Shown: positions 1 to 7,851 of the stretch, one piece after another | Position numbering within the stretch: the stretch's first letter is position 1 | Layout of the letters: each line of letters opens with the position of its first letter | The notes under the pieces: generated by a model | The model's database searches: none | What the model saw: the letters and a program-made list of their open reading frames with translations, nothing else | Told to the model about the DNA's origin: nothing | Program-made: the position numbers and the translations under genes | NCBI GenBank assembly: GCA_023433855.1 | Contig: JAEYTV010000355.1 | Coordinates: 1 to 16,010, forward strand | DNA: 16,010 nt | Reading direction: 5' to 3' | Origin: Pseudomonadota bacterium | GTDB taxonomy: Bacteria > Pseudomonadota > Alphaproteobacteria > Rhizobiales > Rhizobiaceae

Positions 1-32
1 CCCGCCAGGATACCGCCCGTCCAGCAGCGCCC

Positions 33-47
33 ATCATGCGGCATGAT
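33..47. repeat. Short perfect inverted repeat at the stop codon
   Basis: ATCATGC, one base, GCATGAT: two 7-base arms that pair perfectly around a single G. It spans the TGA of the gene ending at 34. There is no T-run on either side, so it is not a typical intrinsic terminator. It may be a protein-binding dyad or chance. Confidence 0.3.
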
Positions 48-705
48 CGACGTTGAAGTAGGTGACGTTGTTGGCGAGCACTTCGTCTGTGGACCGCCCC
101 AGCCACCAAGCCGTGGCACGCTCGGAGCCCCTTAGCGCGGGCTGGATTGCCCATTCATAGGCCTTAGCACGAACCGTCGCGAGATCGGCGTAACCTTGTT
201 CCGGGAACCTCACATCAACCGTCTTCAGGATGAACCACCTGACGTGCTCATCCCACTTCTCCAGCCCTCCGGTGGCGAACCAGCCGCTCTCTTCCTTCTT
301 GATGTAAACCGCTCGGCGCTCGTCATAACGCTCACTGATAGTTGCATTGATCTGCCCGAATTTGACACCGCCATTGATGCTCAAGGCTATCCCTTGGTGG
401 AAGTCGAACTCCACCTCGCCTTCAGTCTGGAACGCGTACGCGACCTGTTCCGCCTCTAGGTAGCTCAGGTTACGATCCGCGCCAACGGCGACAGGTCCCC
501 ATTGGTATTCGTCCTCCCGCGATCGCTTCTCAAGCACGACGGTCCATCCCTGATCCCCGACTGGTTCGAGCAATGTTGCGATCGCCTGCGCGGAGTCGCG
601 GTTACCATCTGCTAAGACCCACGTGTCACCGACCATGTAAACGAGACCGTCATGCGTCCGTCCTGAGAAGTTGTGGACTTCTAGTTCATCAAGGTCGAGT
701 TTCAT
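34..705 (-). CDS. Hypothetical protein, 223 aa
   Basis: I do not recognise this protein and assign no function. It is hydrophilic and acidic, with no signal peptide, no membrane segment and no obvious catalytic motif. It is rich in aromatic residues, with a conserved-looking core (FATGGLEKWDEHVRWF near residues 144-159) and a C-terminal WWLGRS. I chose the ATG at 705 because a purine-rich GAAGAGAG lies just upstream; a GTG at 723 would add six residues (MSEESG) but has no Shine-Dalgarno sequence. A 15-base palindrome (33-47) covers the stop codon. The gene is divergent from the gene at 1043, so both could be expressed from the 337-base gap. Length and unbroken frame support a real gene. Confidence 0.7.
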   Translation of the reverse strand: MKLDLDELEVHNFSGRTHDGLVYMVGDTWVLADGNRDSAQAIATLLEPVGDQGWTVVLEKRSREDEYQWGPVAVGADRNLSYLEAEQVAYAFQTEGEVEFDFHQGIALSINGGVKFGQINATISERYDERRAVYIKKEESGWFATGGLEKWDEHVRWFILKTVDVRFPEQGYADLATVRAKAYEWAIQPALRGSERATAWWLGRSTDEVLANNVTYFNVDHAA

Positions 706-1042
706 TCCGCTCTCTTCGCTCACGTAGGTATCGATCTCACCGTTGCTAACAGGACACCATTGAAGACTCCGCCAAATGCGGTCGGAAAATGCGTCAACGA
801 AAATTCAGCATCCATCAACCATCTGCTTGTCAGATGAGGCATCGTAAAGGTTTTCCCAATAGTTGCCGTGCGAGCCTCCCTCCGAACGGGATGTCTCAGA
901 CGAGGCGACGGAGATCCGGATCGCCTAGACAACACTCTGGCGGTCTGTGGAGGCGTCCACTCGTTTCTGAGTGGAAGCACTTCAGGAACGAGATGGATGC
1001 CGGGCGACTCTCAGTTCCTGTCAGCAAGTGCGAGGTCTAAGT
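706..1042. other. Divergent intergenic region, no gene seen
   Basis: This 337-base gap separates two divergent genes. Open frames inside it are short, lack ribosome-binding sites and show no recognisable protein. It contains several small dyads: TCCACTC-6-GAGTGGA at 956-975, AGGCGA-12-TCGCCT at 903-926, and the palindrome GATCCGGATC at 913-922 inside the latter's loop. I see no convincing -35/-10 pair. Its length is more than two promoters need, so it may also hold a regulatory leader or a decayed gene remnant. Confidence 0.35.
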
Positions 1043-1939
1043 ATGTTTCGCAAACCACCTGCTGCCGATATCGACGAGGTCAGGCAGCACCTGCTCCAGT
1101 TCCCGGCGTGGTTCAACGCCGCCTGCGAACGTAGAGGCCTCGACATCAGGATCGACGCCCAGAGGGATCTGGCATCGCTGGACAATACCCGTGCTTTGGA
1201 TCTCATCGAGAAGTGCAACGCCTACAAGCACTACAGCGTTCGGCAGGACCAGATTGCCGTGGCAGTCGACGCGATTGTACGTATCCTAGAAGGCACCCAA
1301 GGCTTCAATGTTGTTGCGGGGGAGTCAGGGTCAGGAACCCTGAGCACCTCCCTGACGCTCATGTTCGGCTGCCCGATCCACTTCCTCCGATCGGGCACTC
1401 GCCTCGCCCCCCTTTTTCTCAGCGCCAACCAGCACGCCTGCCTCGCAATCGCACGAGGAGCTATGCGAAGCTTTTTGCACCTCTACGGTGATCTGCGGAT
1501 CTTTCCCATACTGCCTGAGGGGATTCATCCAGCCGCTCGAGACATCTACATGTCTGATCCCGAGGAGTTTTCTCTGTGGACGTATCTCGTTGACGTACTC
1601 GGAGCCGACTGGTGTCCCTACAGCAGTTCTCCAATTGATGCGGCCATAGAAGCAGCAACAGCGAAACGTGGTCATGGAGACATCGTCACCGATCTGACCC
1701 TTCATCGGAAGCGGGCCAAAGGCAGTGGCCATGAGTTGATCACGATTCTCGACCACTCGCTTCATCCTGCTCGGACGCGCGGATCTGTCTCCGTGACCAG
1801 AAGGCCGCCTCCAGTAGCAAGGCTGATGGCGGAGATTGCCGCCAACTCTTCAGCCTCAGCCTCCGGCTTCGCTGTCGCATCACTGCCTTCCTATACGAGC
1901 GTTCCCTCACGCCAAACTGAGGTGGATGACGTTTCCTAA
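1043..1939 (+). CDS. Unrecognised protein with a lysine-less P-loop-like motif, 298 aa
   Basis: No family is recognised with confidence. Residues 90-101 read FNVVAGESGSGTLS, which matches an ATPase Walker A loop (GESGSGKT) with the essential lysine missing. A YSVRQDQI segment before it and PLFLSANQHACLAIA after it recall the Q-motif and motif Ia order of SF2-type helicases, but no DExx motif or later helicase motif follows. The C-terminal ~60 residues are low-complexity (Ser, Ala, Pro, Arg). This may be a truncated, inactivated helicase-like ATPase or a non-ATPase. Start: the ATG at 1043 has GAGG seven bases upstream, whereas the in-frame start at 971 has no such site. It converges on the SNIPE-like gene with only 15 bases between the stops. 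Confidence 0.65.
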   Translation: MFRKPPAADIDEVRQHLLQFPAWFNAACERRGLDIRIDAQRDLASLDNTRALDLIEKCNAYKHYSVRQDQIAVAVDAIVRILEGTQGFNVVAGESGSGTLSTSLTLMFGCPIHFLRSGTRLAPLFLSANQHACLAIARGAMRSFLHLYGDLRIFPILPEGIHPAARDIYMSDPEEFSLWTYLVDVLGADWCPYSSSPIDAAIEAATAKRGHGDIVTDLTLHRKRAKGSGHELITILDHSLHPARTRGSVSVTRRPPPVARLMAEIAANSSASASGFAVASLPSYTSVPSRQTEVDDVS

Positions 1940-1954
1940 TCCGTGCGCCAACGT

Positions 1955-3391
1955 TCAGATCGCCTCCGGCAGTAGCTCCCTCCCCTCGGCCTCAGCCGTG
2001 AGCAGGGCCTCGTTTCTCCGCGCCAGCGTCTCCCGGTAGTCCTGCGCCTCCACGTCGCGGAAGAATGGTGCGCTGGGGGCGAGCTTCCTCACAGCCGCCT
2101 CCACCTCATCGATCTTCACGCGGAAGAATTCTTTGCGCAGGTTCTGGGCGTTCACCCGGACGGACTCGAACTCATTGTGAAGTGCTCGCTCGAGAGCCGG
2201 TGCGTCGTCGCTGTAGATGACCGCATGCGTGTCGAAGATGAAGGGAACGCTTGCGTCGCCCAACTCACGCACCCGGTCAGCGGGGTCAAGGCGTCGAGTC
2301 AGCCCGATCTTCACAACGTCGTCACCGAACGAACCGATGTTGGAGATGATGTAGATGTAGCCAGATCGAGTCTTCTCGGCCATCGCCTGCGCTCGCTCCA
2401 CCCTTGCATGGGCTTCAGCCAGATCCTGCTCAAGGATGCGGATCTGCTCGGAGAACGCTTCGAGTTTGGGACCCACGCTTCTAGCAGCCTCGGCCCGCGC
2501 CTTTTCGAGGAGGCGCTGGTAGTGCGCCTCTTCCTCTTCGGCTTTCTCCATGTCTCGGATGAGCTTCGCCTCCTCCTTTGCGGCGCGCGCAGCTTCCGCG
2601 CGCTCTTCCTTCTCGGCCTTCAGCTTCTCCCGGTACTCGTGTGTCAGGTGCAGTTCCTTTAGCTTCAGCTTGAGGAACTCCTGAGTGATGAAGACCTGGT
2701 TGGATGCATTGAGGTTGTCGATCTGCTCGGCAGCCTTGACTATCCGCTTTTCCATGGCGTTGGCGTTGTTCCAGCGAACGTTCGCTATTGCTGCCTCACA
2801 CTCGTTGTTGAAGGCCCGGAGCGTCAGCTTTATGTTTCGGTTGGTCATTGTCTGACCCTTCGCAGCGCTGCCGTCCACGGACCAGCTCGTGCGGCAGATG
2901 ACTGCCGCCTTGCCGGATACGAGGCGCTTCTGTTCCTCCCGAACGACCATGATGGCCTGCTTGTACTGCTCGCTGTCGGTGAAGTCGAAATGAGGTTCGT
3001 ATACCCCCATCTCAGCGAACGCCAGGCGCTCGTCGAACACTGCGACCTCCTTCACAACGCGGTCGTAGATCGCCTTCTTCCCCTTGTACGAGGCTCGGAG
3101 CTCCGACAGCGAGACTTCGAGTCCAATTATCTCCGCCCTCACGCGCTCCACCTCAAGGTCAAGATCGACCACAGGCTTGAAGCGGTCGGCGAGAGACATC
3201 AAACTCTTCTTGAGCTTCTGGTTCTCGCCTGAAGTGAGGTCTAGTGCGGCGTTGGCCGAGACGAGTTCGGGTTCAGCCCTTCGCGCCCGCCGACGCCACT
3301 TGATATAGAGGATTAGAAATGTCACGCAGAGGATTGGTATCAACAGAAAAAATAGTACCCCCGCCACAAGGGCAACCTGCTCGCTTGTCAT
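1955..3391 (-). CDS. SNIPE-like membrane nuclease (TM + DUF4041 + GIY-YIG), 478 aa
   Basis: The domain order matches SNIPE, an E. coli anti-phage protein that sits at the inner membrane and cleaves phage DNA during injection. Seen here: one hydrophobic membrane helix at residues 6-30 followed by a basic KWRRRARR stop-transfer; a coiled coil at about 41-128; a DUF4041-like region at about 125-240 (YEPHFDFTDSEQYK, LRAFNNECEAAI, WNNANAMEKRI); a charged Glu/Lys/Ala coiled coil at about 240-340; and a GIY-YIG/Mug113-type nuclease at 343-425 (GYIYIISN, KIGLTRRLDPADRVREL, the Glu of ALERALHNEF, then RKEFF). The start at 3391 follows GGGAG at good spacing and puts the membrane helix at the N-terminus; starts up to 3583 would overlap the upstream protease. 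That protease ends 59 bases upstream on the same strand, so the two are probably co-transcribed. Function by homology only. Confidence 0.85.
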   Translation of the reverse strand: MTSEQVALVAGVLFFLLIPILCVTFLILYIKWRRRARRAEPELVSANAALDLTSGENQKLKKSLMSLADRFKPVVDLDLEVERVRAEIIGLEVSLSELRASYKGKKAIYDRVVKEVAVFDERLAFAEMGVYEPHFDFTDSEQYKQAIMVVREEQKRLVSGKAAVICRTSWSVDGSAAKGQTMTNRNIKLTLRAFNNECEAAIANVRWNNANAMEKRIVKAAEQIDNLNASNQVFITQEFLKLKLKELHLTHEYREKLKAEKEERAEAARAAKEEAKLIRDMEKAEEEEAHYQRLLEKARAEAARSVGPKLEAFSEQIRILEQDLAEAHARVERAQAMAEKTRSGYIYIISNIGSFGDDVVKIGLTRRLDPADRVRELGDASVPFIFDTHAVIYSDDAPALERALHNEFESVRVNAQNLRKEFFRVKIDEVEAAVRKLAPSAPFFRDVEAQDYRETLARRNEALLTAEAEGRELLPEAI

Positions 3392-3450
3392 CACGCTCCC
3401 CGTTCCGAAAGGTTGGAAGCATCCTCCTCTGGAGCCTGCCCACCAGCACC

Positions 3451-4671
3451 CTACTTGATTCCCAGTTCGACACCCTTGGCGGCGCGCGCCCTGCTCAGTG
3501 AGTTCTTCAGCCAACATTCCGACTTCTTCGGCACATATGAGAACGCTAAGCACTGCGTCTCCCCGATGCATGAGGTGAAGCACTCGAGGTAGTTGCTATT
3601 GCGGAGCCGCTTGTAATCGCCGCCCGGCACGTCCACGCCCGAGTAGCTTGTGAAGTCAGAGACGATCACCTCTGATGCCTTCGCGGAAGAGTAGGCAGCG
3701 ACTGCGTCGGCATTCCTGATGAGCGCCACCACGTTATTCTTCAGGAAGCAGACTTTGTGCTTCGTGTTGTAGGTGATAGCCGTGCACTGCCCCTCTGCTT
3801 CGCAGACATCTTGGCACTCGCTGTAGGTAACGTCCTTTGCCATCCTGTAGTCGAACCCGATCGCGTCATAACCCCGCGCTTCGATCAACACGGTGGTGCC
3901 ACGTGACGAACCTGGAAGACTGGTCTGTACCTCCGCGGGAGCTGCGGCAGCCTCAAGTTGGGGTTTTCCGTAGCAAAGGATCTGGAACACCGAAGGCGTG
4001 ATCTTCTCCGCAAGGTCTGCGGTCTGTAGTGGAGGCGCGTCCGGCGTTCGCTCTCCAGCCTCATTGGAGATGGACTGCGATTGCATGAAGAGATCGGCCA
4101 CGGAAGCGCGGATGGCGAAATTAATGTTCTGCGCTGTGATCCCGATCTCGTCGGCCGCCTGCTTGGAGAAAGTGGCGCTTGTGATACCGAGCAGTAGGCC
4201 GTCCCTGTCGACAACTGGGCCACCCGAATTGCCAGGCTGGATCGGCGTCGAAATTTGAATGTACCTAGTGTCGTTGCGCAGCCCAGCCAAGGCATTCACG
4301 TTTCCGGTTGTTATTTTCACGGAATCGGCAAGAAGCTCTGCCAGCGGGTAACCAATCGCAACAATGTCCTCACCCAGACGGATAGCTCCACGCCTAAAAA
4401 CCAGCGGCTTGAGAGGCTCCGGCGACTTTATCTTGATCAGCGCCAGGTCATTGGTCGCGTCGATCCTTGGATCGGCTACCGGACCTAACCCTTTGACTTC
4501 GACGCGGTCGCAGGTTTGTACGACGTGCGCGTTTGTCATAAGCCAGCCATCCGTGGTGACCGCAAAACCAGTTCCCGACGATGCGAAGCTCTCCGCTCGC
4601 GAGACTGCAGGGCACGCCAACGTCAACGCCAAGCTGCACAATAGCTGGATTGTCCTCGTGCGCATGATCAT
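3451..4671 (-). CDS. Secreted trypsin-like serine protease with two PAN/Apple-like modules, 406 aa
   Basis: An N-terminal signal peptide is seen (basic MRTRT, hydrophobic core, likely cleavage after VSRA at residue 26), so the product should be exported to the periplasm. A compact S1-type protease domain follows with the full triad: His49 (TNAHVV), Asp75 (TNDLALIKI) and Ser149 (PGNSGGP), as in DegP/HtrA-type enzymes, but no PDZ domain follows. After a linker (~200-265) come two cysteine-rich units, about 268-330 (Cys286, 290, 296, 308) and 344-396 (Cys364, 368, 374, 386). The repeated C-x3-C-x5-C-x11-C spacing fits PAN/Apple domains, which bind proteins or sugars. The ATG at 4665 is an alternative start with better spacing to GGGGG. 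It precedes the SNIPE-like gene by 59 bases, suggesting a functional pair acting in the envelope. Confidence 0.85.
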   Translation of the reverse strand: MIMRTRTIQLLCSLALTLACPAVSRAESFASSGTGFAVTTDGWLMTNAHVVQTCDRVEVKGLGPVADPRIDATNDLALIKIKSPEPLKPLVFRRGAIRLGEDIVAIGYPLAELLADSVKITTGNVNALAGLRNDTRYIQISTPIQPGNSGGPVVDRDGLLLGITSATFSKQAADEIGITAQNINFAIRASVADLFMQSQSISNEAGERTPDAPPLQTADLAEKITPSVFQILCYGKPQLEAAAAPAEVQTSLPGSSRGTTVLIEARGYDAIGFDYRMAKDVTYSECQDVCEAEGQCTAITYNTKHKVCFLKNNVVALIRNADAVAAYSSAKASEVIVSDFTSYSGVDVPGGDYKRLRNSNYLECFTSCIGETQCLAFSYVPKKSECWLKNSLSRARAAKGVELGIK

Positions 4672-4746
4672 TAGCCCCCAATAACGGAAGCAACACTAAG
4701 ATCAGATTCAGCAGTCGTGCAACTAGCGAATAGTCGCGGAGCGCTT

Positions 4747-4767
4747 CTTCATTCAAGGTGAATGAGG
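4747..4767. promoter_or_regulatory. Dyad between the DUF429 and protease genes, possible operator
   Basis: TCATTCA, AGG, TGAATGA at 4749-4765 is a perfect 7-base inverted repeat with a 3-base centre; it extends to nine pairs with one G-T wobble (4747-4767). It lies in the 109-base gap upstream of the protease/nuclease pair. No T-run follows on the minus strand, so an operator is more likely than a terminator. The binding protein is unknown. Confidence 0.3.
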
Positions 4768-4780
4768 CGCGGACGGAAGG

Positions 4781-5566
4781 CTACTGCAGTCGTGGTACCC
4801 AGATCGCCGAGACCTCGTCTCCCAAAGCCTCTGCCTTTCCATCCATCGCGCATGCGGCCACCCAGGCACATACGACCGCATCGAGGGTGTCCTCGAAAGC
4901 TTTCATCTCGTAAGCGCGTGCGTCGACCTCAGGCAGAGAAAGCAAGGCACGAACGCCACGGACCTGCTCATCCAGCAAGCAGAGGATCCGCCTCCAAACC
5001 TCCAGCAATCGTATCCGACGCACGGAAGGGAGGTCCTCAGGCCAGTACTTCCGTATCTTCGTGTGCTTGTACGGAAGCCGTCGGTCGGCGGCAGCCAGTT
5101 CGATCAATGCCGGGTGAGGATAGACTTCGATCACGCTCCGACCAGTCAATCGAGAGACCGCCAACGGATATCCTATGGCGTCGAAGCCGGCGCGAAGTGC
5201 ATCGCTTATCTTTCCCGGCCGTATCGCGCTCGGAGTGTGCGTGCCCGCGTGCTTAGCTCCATAGAGCGATGATACGATGTCGTCGGAGCAGCGGCGGGAC
5301 GTAATTGGCCTCTTCGATAGAGGCATGTCAACAGCGACCACATCCGGGGATGAGCCTGCCTTTCCTGTCGCGGCGGTGACAAGCGCGGCCGCATCCGGGA
5401 CACTCCCCCGGTGCCGCACACGTGCCGAGCCGACGTCGTGAAGGAACTGTTCGTACGATGCTGCGGCCTCGGCTAGCCTCCATCCGTCTCCGCAGTCAAC
5501 GACTAGAGCGACGCCGCTTGGTTCCTTCTCTGTCCATGCGGCATCTATTCCGAGAACCGTCCTCAT
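4781..5566 (-). CDS. DUF429 domain-containing protein, 261 aa
   Basis: The protein opens with MRTVLGIDAAW, the typical N-terminus of DUF429, a family with a predicted RNase H-like fold and no settled function. Other family-like motifs are VVAVDMPLSKRP (about 89-100), SSLYGAKHAGTHTP (about 110-123), VIEVYPHPALIEL (about 149-161) and a C-terminal FEDTLDAVVCAWVA helix with conserved acidic residues. The acidic positions Asp8, Asp93 and the late Asp-Asp pattern could form an RNase H-like metal site; this is inference. The start at 5566 has a strong GTAGGAGGAATGGG ribosome-binding site; the longer frame to 5650 has none and would eat into the divergent promoter region. It is divergent from the cytosine methyltransferase and 109 bases upstream of the protease gene. 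Confidence 0.85.
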   Translation of the reverse strand: MRTVLGIDAAWTEKEPSGVALVVDCGDGWRLAEAAASYEQFLHDVGSARVRHRGSVPDAAALVTAATGKAGSSPDVVAVDMPLSKRPITSRRCSDDIVSSLYGAKHAGTHTPSAIRPGKISDALRAGFDAIGYPLAVSRLTGRSVIEVYPHPALIELAAADRRLPYKHTKIRKYWPEDLPSVRRIRLLEVWRRILCLLDEQVRGVRALLSLPEVDARAYEMKAFEDTLDAVVCAWVAACAMDGKAEALGDEVSAIWVPRLQ

Positions 5567-5757
5567 CCCATTCCTCCTACCCTCTGGTGTCCGGTAGTGA
5601 CCCTGACTCTCTACATCACCCCAAGGTCGGCGAATTGAAGCAACTGACACATGTCTTTGTTACCCGGATCAAAGTCGAATTGCATTTGAATCATCCGCTT
5701 GTCGAACCCTTAGAGCCTGTACGGTATGAAACCCAGGAGCATCGACACGAGGGCAGT

Positions 5758-7695
5758 ATGAACAGGAAAGCAGAGGCGCTGTCGGCGGCAAAGCACAGGA
5801 TAGTTGCGCTGCAGCAGCAGATGACTGACCGAATCCTAAAGATGGCTGCCGAGGTGGAAAAGCTAACCCAGGTGGTGACGAAGCGTGAGGCGCAGGAATT
5901 CCTGCGGGTCACATGCAATATCCCCTCCTCCGAACTTTCGACCTACGCCAAGTTCGCTAGCACATTGAAGGGCCACGAGGTCATCCTCGAAAAAGGACGT
6001 GCATCGTTCCCGGTGGTGAAGGCGCTAGTGAACGCTGATGATGAAAGCCGTACCGAGGTCTTGCAACGGATGGAGGTTGGAGCTCGCATCTCCACGAAGG
6101 ACATCGCCGACATCCGCCGACGCCTAGATGAGGCGAAGCTCACACCCGAGCAGGTGCTTGCTGTACGAAACGGAAAAGCGACGGCCGCTGCTGCACGCCG
6201 CAGAGGCACAAAGACGACCCTAGAATTCCAAACGCGCCTACATTTCTTCGTCCAAGGCATCATCGACATTCGGAATGCCCGATGTCTCCTTGCCGACGAT
6301 ATTCGGTCAACTGCAGCCGCCTTGCGTGTCGAGTTCGAGGCCCTGTTCGGCGCGGACCACAGGCCCCCGGACATGTTGAAGCGCCGCTCACGCGCGTACG
6401 ACATCGCCTGTGCCCATTTCGCCCTTCTCCACCTCGAGGAAGGCACCCTTGGCACCGCCGTAGGCGTTGGTGATTGGGATTACATGGATCCCCACCCGTG
6501 GTTGATCTCGCTCCAGTCGCTTTCCGGCCGTGCCTCCGACCGAGGTGCACGTCGTTCCAAGCATGCACCGCTTCTGTCTCCTCCAGACAAACGGCTGACC
6601 GCCGTGGAACTTTGCGCTGGTGCTGGGGGTATGGCTCTCGGTCTCGAGCGGGCCGGATTCGAGCATGTCGCTCTGGTAGAATTCGAGCCCGACGCTGCAG
6701 CCACGTTGAGAAAGAACCGACCGGACTGGACCGTGCTCCAGGACGACATCAAGACGATCGACTTCAAGATCTGCCGCGAGCTGGAGGTTGATCTAGTATG
6801 TGGCGGCCTGCCGTGTCAGCCATACTCCATCGAAGGACATGGGCTTGGCAAAGACGATCCCCGCGACCTGCTGCCTGAAGGGGTACGCATTGTCGATGAG
6901 ATTCGACCGAAGGCGTTCTTGTTCGAGAACGTCGAAGGACTCCTCCACAGCAAGCATTCGGACCATGTCTCCGATATCCTCCGCGGCTTTCGGAGGGCCG
7001 GGTACCGTACCGAGATCCACAGGGTCCAAGCAGCAGATTACGGCATCGCCCAGGTACGACGCCGGGTTCTTCTAGTCGGTCTCCGCGACGACCTCGCGGA
7101 TGCTTTCCGAATGCCTCCAAAGTTCCCCACTCGAAGAGCGAACATCGGGGACCTGCTCGTCGACCTCATGGCTGCGAACGGCTGGCATGGTGCGCACGAA
7201 TGGGCGCGTCAGCGGCGGGAGCAGCCGGTCCTTGGCAGAGATGGCAAGGTCGTCGCCGTCGGCGCGCAAGCTTCTACGGTGGTGACAGGACGAGGGAAGC
7301 GTAGGAAGAATGAACAGGCGGTTCAGGCTGCCATTGGTTTCGACGCCACGGGAGTGCCTGAGCGCGCTCCGACTGCGGAGGAAGCGGCCCAGGAAGGATT
7401 CCTTCCGTCCCTTACGCTGCGAATGCGGGCGCGTATACAAGACTTTCCGGACGACTGGGAGTTCGTGGGGGGCAAGCAATCAACATCGCGGCAGATCGGA
7501 AATGCGGTTCCGCCGAGACTCTCTCAGGCCGTTGGCCTGGCGCTTCACGCGGCGATCGCGGGCGTGACGTGGCACTGGGAGGCAATGCTGTGGCCACAAA
7601 ACGCACAAAGGCTTCAGGCGGACGCGCCGCCGCTGGCTCCAGATACGTACGGACCGAAGCTTCTCGACGTCAGTCCTGAGAACGAGCTTGTTTGA
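5758..7695 (+). CDS. DNA (cytosine-5) methyltransferase with N-terminal extension, 645 aa
   Basis: It transfers a methyl group from S-adenosylmethionine to C5 of cytosine in a specific DNA site. The C5-methyltransferase motifs are in order: I (AVELCAGAGGMALGLE, 282-297), IV with the catalytic cysteine (GGLPCQPYS, Cys353), VI (FENVEGL, Glu390), VIII (QVRRR, 432-436), IX (LRMRARIQDFPDDW) and X (RQIGNAVPP, 578-586). The target-recognition region between VIII and IX is short, about 110 residues. Residues 1-280 form an unusual extension: a helical start, then a conserved-looking block (EAQEFLRVTCNIPSSELSTY) and a basic stretch, perhaps for DNA or partner binding. The ATG at 5758 has GAGG five bases upstream; earlier starts (to 5422) would overlap the divergent DUF429 gene. 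No recognisable restriction enzyme is adjacent, so it may be solitary or partnered by an unknown gene. Confidence 0.95.
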   Translation: MNRKAEALSAAKHRIVALQQQMTDRILKMAAEVEKLTQVVTKREAQEFLRVTCNIPSSELSTYAKFASTLKGHEVILEKGRASFPVVKALVNADDESRTEVLQRMEVGARISTKDIADIRRRLDEAKLTPEQVLAVRNGKATAAAARRRGTKTTLEFQTRLHFFVQGIIDIRNARCLLADDIRSTAAALRVEFEALFGADHRPPDMLKRRSRAYDIACAHFALLHLEEGTLGTAVGVGDWDYMDPHPWLISLQSLSGRASDRGARRSKHAPLLSPPDKRLTAVELCAGAGGMALGLERAGFEHVALVEFEPDAAATLRKNRPDWTVLQDDIKTIDFKICRELEVDLVCGGLPCQPYSIEGHGLGKDDPRDLLPEGVRIVDEIRPKAFLFENVEGLLHSKHSDHVSDILRGFRRAGYRTEIHRVQAADYGIAQVRRRVLLVGLRDDLADAFRMPPKFPTRRANIGDLLVDLMAANGWHGAHEWARQRREQPVLGRDGKVVAVGAQASTVVTGRGKRRKNEQAVQAAIGFDATGVPERAPTAEEAAQEGFLPSLTLRMRARIQDFPDDWEFVGGKQSTSRQIGNAVPPRLSQAVGLALHAAIAGVTWHWEAMLWPQNAQRLQADAPPLAPDTYGPKLLDVSPENELV

Positions 7696-7702
7696 TCAGC
7701 CG

Positions 7703-7716
7703 CCCCTCGCGAGGGG
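7703..7716. repeat. 14-base perfect palindrome after the methyltransferase stop
   Basis: CCCCTCGCGAGGGG begins eight bases after the methyltransferase stop, in the 156-base gap between two convergent genes. It can form a strong GC hairpin but has no T-run after it, so it is at best a weak or factor-assisted terminator. An A+T-rich stretch (about 7779-7809) follows before the other gene's end. Confidence 0.35.
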
Positions 7717-7851
7717 GCCAGCAGTTGTATGCAGGAATGAAGGCTGCTCAAGGTTGCCATCCGCTCTACCTATTGGAATTTATAACAAAAGTCCGCTTTT
7801 TATTTAAGCATCGTGCCAGCCGACGGTCAGCTTCCGCCCCGAAGGTGCCTT

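Noticed and set aside
3392..3583. Longer N-terminus for the SNIPE-like protein
   Set aside because: It would overlap the end of the protease gene by over 130 bases, is poor in recognisable sequence, and would bury the membrane helix; 3391 has a proper ribosome-binding site.
4694..4722. Promoter TTGCAC-N17-TTAGTG before the protease gene
   Set aside because: The -10 box matches consensus poorly; not supportable.
5422..5757. Longer N-terminus for the methyltransferase from a GTG at 5422
   Set aside because: The added 112 residues are antisense to the start of the DUF429 gene and are arginine/serine-rich shadow sequence; the ATG at 5758 has GAGG at proper spacing.
7785..7809. Intrinsic terminator at AAAAG-TCCG-CTTTTT
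   Set aside because: The stem is only five pairs, four of them A-T, too weak to call.
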